DNA from: Erythrobacter sp. KY5
GTDB lineage: Bacteria > Pseudomonadota > Alphaproteobacteria > Sphingomonadales > Sphingomonadaceae
Reading direction: 5' to 3'
Assembly (NCBI RefSeq): GCF_003264115.1
Contig: NZ_CP021912.1
Coordinates: forward strand, 806,001-870,000
Length of the DNA: 64,000 nucleotides
Of this stretch, positions 61,076-64,000 are shown piece after piece. The position numbers and the translations under genes were made by a program. How positions within the stretch are numbered: position 1 is the stretch's first letter; every line of letters starts with the position of its first letter. The notes beneath the pieces are model-generated. The model did not search any database, was not told where the DNA came from, and worked only from the letters and a program-made list of their open reading frames with translations.

Positions 61076-61225
61076 ATGACCTCTGCGCCGATCCGGTCGA
61101 GCAATCCCGACAATTGGTCCAGCCCACGCCCCTACACCGACGCGGCAACCCGCCGTATCAAGTATGGCGCGGTGCGCCCGATGGAAGAGCCCGGGCTCTT
61201 CGCGCGGTGGTTTGGACGTCGTTGA
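61076..61225 (+). CDS. 49-residue protein, second of a tandem paralogous pair
   Basis: Same length as the first, from ATG 61076 with AAGGAGA eight bases upstream. About 20 of 49 residues are identical to the paralogue at 60782, including RSS, PD, W, SPRP, D, R, YG, V, M, EP and a late G, with an end RWFGRR instead of GWY. The two proteins have the same order of conserved blocks and no insertions, which argues for constraint at protein level. A bidirectional terminator follows. Confidence 0.8.
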   Translation: MTSAPIRSSNPDNWSSPRPYTDAATRRIKYGAVRPMEEPGLFARWFGRR

Positions 61226-61250
61226 ACGTCTGACACCATATACGCGGACA

Positions 61251-61290
61251 AACAAAAACGCGCCCGGTGATAAACCGGGCGCGTTTTGTT
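61251..61290. terminator. Bidirectional terminator (49-aa pair and symporter)
   Basis: CGCGCCCGG (61259-61267) pairs with CCGGGCGCG (61275-61283) around TGATAAA, with AAAA before and TTTT after extending the stem. It serves both the plus-strand small genes and the minus-strand AGCS gene whose stop is at 61316. Confidence 0.88.
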
Positions 61291-61315
61291 TTGAGCGATT
61301 GAGCCTGCGAGCCGG

Positions 61316-62833
61316 TCAGTATTCGTTCGGCTCTTCCGGCGTGTCTTCGGTGTGCGTGGGCCCTGCATCCTTTACGCCCTGCGCCAGCTTGAACACCACA
61401 CCCGACAGCAGCAGCAGCGCCACGAGGTTCGGCAAGGCCATTGCCGCGTTCGAGATGTCTCCCAGGCGCCAGACCAGTTCGGAAGGCTGTGCGGCTGCGA
61501 GGAAGATCACCACGCACCACAGAACACGCCACACCATGTGCAGCACCTTCTCGCCGCCCCGGGTCGAACCGGGCGTGCGGTCATAGATGAAGGTGATCGC
61601 GCGCTCGCCGTAATAGCTCCAGGTGAGCAGCGTGGTGAACACGAACAGGATCAGCGCGACGCTGGCAATCAGCGTGCCGATGGCGATGCCTGCGATCTCG
61701 GTCGGGAATGCCGCCGCGAACGCGCCGCTCGTCATCTCGAAACCGACCCGGTCCGATTGCCATGCATAGCTCACGGCTTCGGTGCCTGCGGTGAAGTCGC
61801 CGCGAACGGTGAGGATCACCAGCGCCGTCATCGTGCAGATCACGATCGTGTCGATGAAGGTGCCGAGCATCGCCATGCGACCTTGCTGTTCGGGATCGTT
61901 GGTCTGCGCAACTGCGTGCGCGATGGCGGTCGAACCCTGTCCTGCCTCGTTCGAGAACAGGCCACGCGCGACACCGGCACGCAGGGCCATGATCATCGCG
62001 GCACCAGCAAATCCGCCAGCCGCCGCTGCCGGATTGAACGCGCTGTAAACGATCAGGTAAAGCGTACCGGGCAGCTCTGAGAAATTGAGGATCAGAGCGA
62101 TGATCGCCATGATGATATAGGCAGCCATCATGAACGGAATGACCTTTTCGGCAACGCCGCCGATCGACTTGATCCCGCCGATGATGACGACGAAGACGAG
62201 GATAGCGACGATCAGCCCGCCGAGCCATTCCTCGATCCCGAACAGTTCCTGAAGGCCGTCGGCCACCGCGTTCGCCTGGATCGAATTGCCCGTCACCAGC
62301 GCCGAGAAAAGCGTGCCGATACAAAAAACGATGGCGAGCCATGTCCACTTCTTCCCAAGGCCCATCATGATATAGGTCATCGGACCGCCGCGCAGGACAC
62401 CATCACTGGTGCGCTCACGATAACGAATGGCGAGTGAGCCTTCGGCAAAGGCCAGCGCCATGCCGAACAGGGCGGTGATCCACATCCAGAAGATCGCACC
62501 GGGACCGCCCAGCGCAATCGCGGTGGCGACGCCGGCAAGGTTACCCGTGCCGACCTGGCCCGAAAGCGCGGTGGAAAGCGCGGCAAAGGGTGAGATTTCC
62601 CCGTCGCCTTCGCCCTTGCGGCCCGCGAAGAGCCCCTTGAACGCGGCCCCAAGATTGCGAAGCGGGTAGAATTTGAGCCCGATCATGATCCACAGGCCAA
62701 TGCCCAGGAGCAGGATCGTCATCGGCGGGAAGGGCAGCAGCTCTTCCCCGTTCCATGTGCCTCCCCAGATGAAATCCGAAACATTGGTAATCGGCGCGAT
62801 CCAGGCTTCTGCGCCCGATACGTCTGCAGCCAT
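61316..62833 (-). CDS. Alanine/glycine:cation symporter (AGCS family)
   Basis: A 505-residue sodium/alanine symporter with about ten helices. Signature segments are SGQVGTGNLAGVATAIALGGPGAIFWMWITALFGM and the highly conserved NEAGQGSTAIAHA, in which the Gln and Gly face the substrate site. The C-terminal tail is short and acidic. It imports alanine or glycine at the inner membrane. It stands alone on the minus strand between the 49-aa genes and secE. Confidence 0.94.
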   Translation of the reverse strand: MAADVSGAEAWIAPITNVSDFIWGGTWNGEELLPFPPMTILLLGIGLWIMIGLKFYPLRNLGAAFKGLFAGRKGEGDGEISPFAALSTALSGQVGTGNLAGVATAIALGGPGAIFWMWITALFGMALAFAEGSLAIRYRERTSDGVLRGGPMTYIMMGLGKKWTWLAIVFCIGTLFSALVTGNSIQANAVADGLQELFGIEEWLGGLIVAILVFVVIIGGIKSIGGVAEKVIPFMMAAYIIMAIIALILNFSELPGTLYLIVYSAFNPAAAAGGFAGAAMIMALRAGVARGLFSNEAGQGSTAIAHAVAQTNDPEQQGRMAMLGTFIDTIVICTMTALVILTVRGDFTAGTEAVSYAWQSDRVGFEMTSGAFAAAFPTEIAGIAIGTLIASVALILFVFTTLLTWSYYGERAITFIYDRTPGSTRGGEKVLHMVWRVLWCVVIFLAAAQPSELVWRLGDISNAAMALPNLVALLLLSGVVFKLAQGVKDAGPTHTEDTPEEPNEY

Positions 62834-62957
62834 TGGTGGCTATCCCCTTGATTGTTTCCCCGAAGGCGGGCCGGCTCTCTTTGCGGCCCTCATCGATAAG
62901 CGCGGTACGCTAGGGGCGAGCGATGGGCTTGACCAGCCTTATTCGCCGCTATCCCCC

Positions 62958-62986
62958 TTGCTTTGTGCGGCCATGCACCATATTAG
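62958..62986 (+). promoter_or_regulatory. Candidate housekeeping promoter for secE-nusG
   Basis: TTGCTT (62958-62963) and TATTAG (62981-62986) with a 17-bp spacer lie about 125 bp before the secE start, the only promoter-like pair I found in the 277-bp gap after the symporter start. Confidence 0.45.
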
Positions 62987-63110
62987 CAACTTCAATTCCG
63001 ACATTGGTAGCTGCACAAAAGCCCTTCCGTGATCTTGTCCCGGACGGCGACGAGCCCTACCTGAAAGCCGGACCAGATCGACGACGCGATACGCGAAAGG
63101 CGCATGACCG

Positions 63111-63335
63111 ATGGCTGACGAACAAAAGGCCGTAGCAAAGAAGACCAAGACCTCGATTCCCGAATTCGTGAATCAGGTCCGCACAGAAACCAGCAAGGTC
63201 GTATGGCCGACGCGTGAAGAGACGATCCGCACCGCGATCTTCGTCTTCATCTTCATGGTGATCCTTTCGCTGTTCTTCTTCGGCATCGATTCGCTGTTCA
63301 ATGCGCTCGTCAACTTCCTGTTGACTCTCGCTTAA
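63111..63335 (+). CDS. secE: Protein translocase subunit SecE
   Basis: A 74-residue SecE with one transmembrane helix. The conserved cytoplasmic block PEFVNQVRTETSKVVWPTREET precedes the hydrophobic stretch IFVFIFMVILSLFFFGIDSL. It belongs to the SecYEG channel. The last six codons and stop are part of the first of four tandem 29-bp units (63309-63424), so its 3' end is repeated in the spacer before nusG. Confidence 0.95.
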   Translation: MADEQKAVAKKTKTSIPEFVNQVRTETSKVVWPTREETIRTAIFVFIFMVILSLFFFGIDSLFNALVNFLLTLA

Positions 63336-63424
63336 ACGTCAACTTCCTGTTGACCCTCGCTTAAACGTCAACTTCCTGTTGACCCTCGCTTAAACGCCAA
63401 CTTCCCGTTGACCCACGCCTAAGC
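63309..63424 (+). repeat. Four tandem 29-bp units spanning the secE 3' end
   Basis: Units at 63309-63337, 63338-63366, 63367-63395 and 63396-63424. Units 2 and 3 are identical; unit 1 differs by one base and unit 4 by five or six. Each carries a GTCAAC-TTCCT-GTTGAC hairpin, then a CTCGCTTAAAC tail that contains the secE stop codon in unit 1. There is no spacer between units, so this is not a CRISPR. Confidence 0.92.
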
Positions 63425-63449
63425 GCCAGATTTTCCAAGGATCACACGC

Positions 63450-63986
63450 ATGTCACGCTGGTACATCATCCACGCCTATTCGGGTTTCGAAAACAAGGTG
63501 AAGGAAGCCATCATTGCCGAGGCTGACCGTCTGGGCCTGTCCGAAGGCGTCGAGGAAATCGAAGTCCCGACCGAAACCGTGACCGAAGTAAAGCGCGGCA
63601 AAAAGGTCCAGGTCGAGCGCAAGTTCATGCCCGGCTACGTTCTCGCCAAGCTGCGCATGAACGACGACATCTATCACCTCGTGAAGAACACGCCGAAGGT
63701 CACCGGCTTCCTTGGCAACAACAACAAGCCGCAGCCGATTTCCGAGCGAGAGGCCGCACGCTATTTCGGCGGTGTCGAGGAAGCGAAAGCCGCGCCCAAG
63801 ACCCAGGTCAGCGTCGACTATGAAATCGGCGACCAGGTCAAGGTGCTCGACGGTCCGTTCGCCAGCTTCAACGGTGTGGTCGAGGAACTCGACTTCGACA
63901 AGGCGAAGGTCAAGGTTTCGGTCTCGATCTTTGGCCGCGCGACCCCGGTCGAGCTCGACTTCGAACAGGTTGAACTGGTCAAGTAA
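63450..63986 (+). CDS. nusG: Transcription termination/antitermination protein NusG
   Basis: A 178-residue NusG with an N-terminal NGN domain starting MSRWYIIHAYSGFENKVKEAI and containing KFMPGYVLAKL, a linker, and a C-terminal KOW domain with IGDQVKVLDGPFASFNGVVEELD. It binds RNA polymerase and modulates elongation. AAGGA precedes the ATG. It follows secE in the canonical order; the ribosomal protein genes that normally follow would lie past the window edge. Confidence 0.95.
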   Translation: MSRWYIIHAYSGFENKVKEAIIAEADRLGLSEGVEEIEVPTETVTEVKRGKKVQVERKFMPGYVLAKLRMNDDIYHLVKNTPKVTGFLGNNNKPQPISEREAARYFGGVEEAKAAPKTQVSVDYEIGDQVKVLDGPFASFNGVVEELDFDKAKVKVSVSIFGRATPVELDFEQVELVK

Positions 63987-64000
63987 GGCTGTCGCCGGGC

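Noticed and set aside
63309-63424. Tandem 29-bp units considered as a CRISPR array
   Set aside because: The units are contiguous with no spacers, begin inside secE, and no cas gene is present.

Overview
The window is about 64 kb of GC-rich, gene-dense chromosome from an alphaproteobacterium, most likely of the order Sphingomonadales and probably an Erythrobacteraceae member. That placement is an inference from the gene set: FzlA, a SdhAF4-type DUF1674 protein, the NDUFA12 complex I subunit, DUF2155, a RecX next to a DUF192 lipoprotein, an Oar-like TonB receptor and a bacteriophytochrome with an HWE kinase. I see no insertion sequence, prophage, integrase, plasmid gene or CRISPR array. The region is ordinary core chromosome with a few accessory spots.

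Layout. 1-2.0 kb: formaldehyde detoxification pair (fghA, partial, and class III ADH) and tRNA-Leu(GAG). 2.2-6.6 kb: a zinc-ribbon/DUF3426 protein divergent from ftsE-ftsX, a YdcF-like protein and a PlsC acyltransferase. 6.7-10.5 kb: tyrA-hisC facing metX-metW. 10.5-15.3 kb: VOC protein, a small exported protein, fzlA, msrB and a class A PBP. 15.4-19.1 kb: DegP-type protease and hflK-hflC. 19.2-25.7 kb: Mrp ATPase, an orphan molybdopterin oxidoreductase, ferrochelatase and a cytochrome P450. 25.7-35.3 kb: SdhAF4, RsmB-type methyltransferase, a divergent Nramp-like transporter, msrA, a tandem pair of exported methyltransferase-fold proteins, a SIMPL lipoprotein, a carbamoylputrescine amidase, folK and tRNA-Lys. 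35.5-40 kb: YhhQ/VUT transporter, CNT nucleoside transporter, a GExH-type protein and a 2OG/Fe(II) oxygenase. 40.2-51.1 kb: Oar-like TonB-dependent receptor, MASE1 hybrid kinase, TonB, and the bacteriophytochrome/heme oxygenase operon. 51.2-55.4 kb: PHA-granule-region protein, XpaC, TelA and DUF389. 55.6-60.3 kb: fatty acyl-AMP ligase, recX, DUF192, NDUFA12, DUF2155 and aat. 60.4-64 kb: tRNA-Trp, two 49-residue paralogous proteins, an AGCS symporter, secE and nusG.

Functional themes are cell envelope and division (FtsEX, FzlA, PBP1, DegP, HflKC), methionine biosynthesis and methionine sulfoxide repair (metXW, msrA, msrB), heme and biliverdin chemistry (hemH, a P450, bphO supplying chromophore for bphP), respiratory-complex assembly (SdhAF4, NDUFA12) and signalling (two large sensor kinases bracketing tonB).

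The most interesting unexplained items are: a tandem pair of strongly ribosome-bound 49-aa paralogues (60.8-61.2 kb); a near-perfect 18-bp hairpin that buries the Shine-Dalgarno of the SIMPL lipoprotein gene (33.0 kb); four tandem 29-bp units that start inside the 3' end of secE and repeat its last codons and stop; a four-copy family of GC-rich intergenic repeats, one copy of which supplies the end of plsC; a consensus EcfG-type promoter upstream of tonB; and the duplicated exported methyltransferase-fold proteins.
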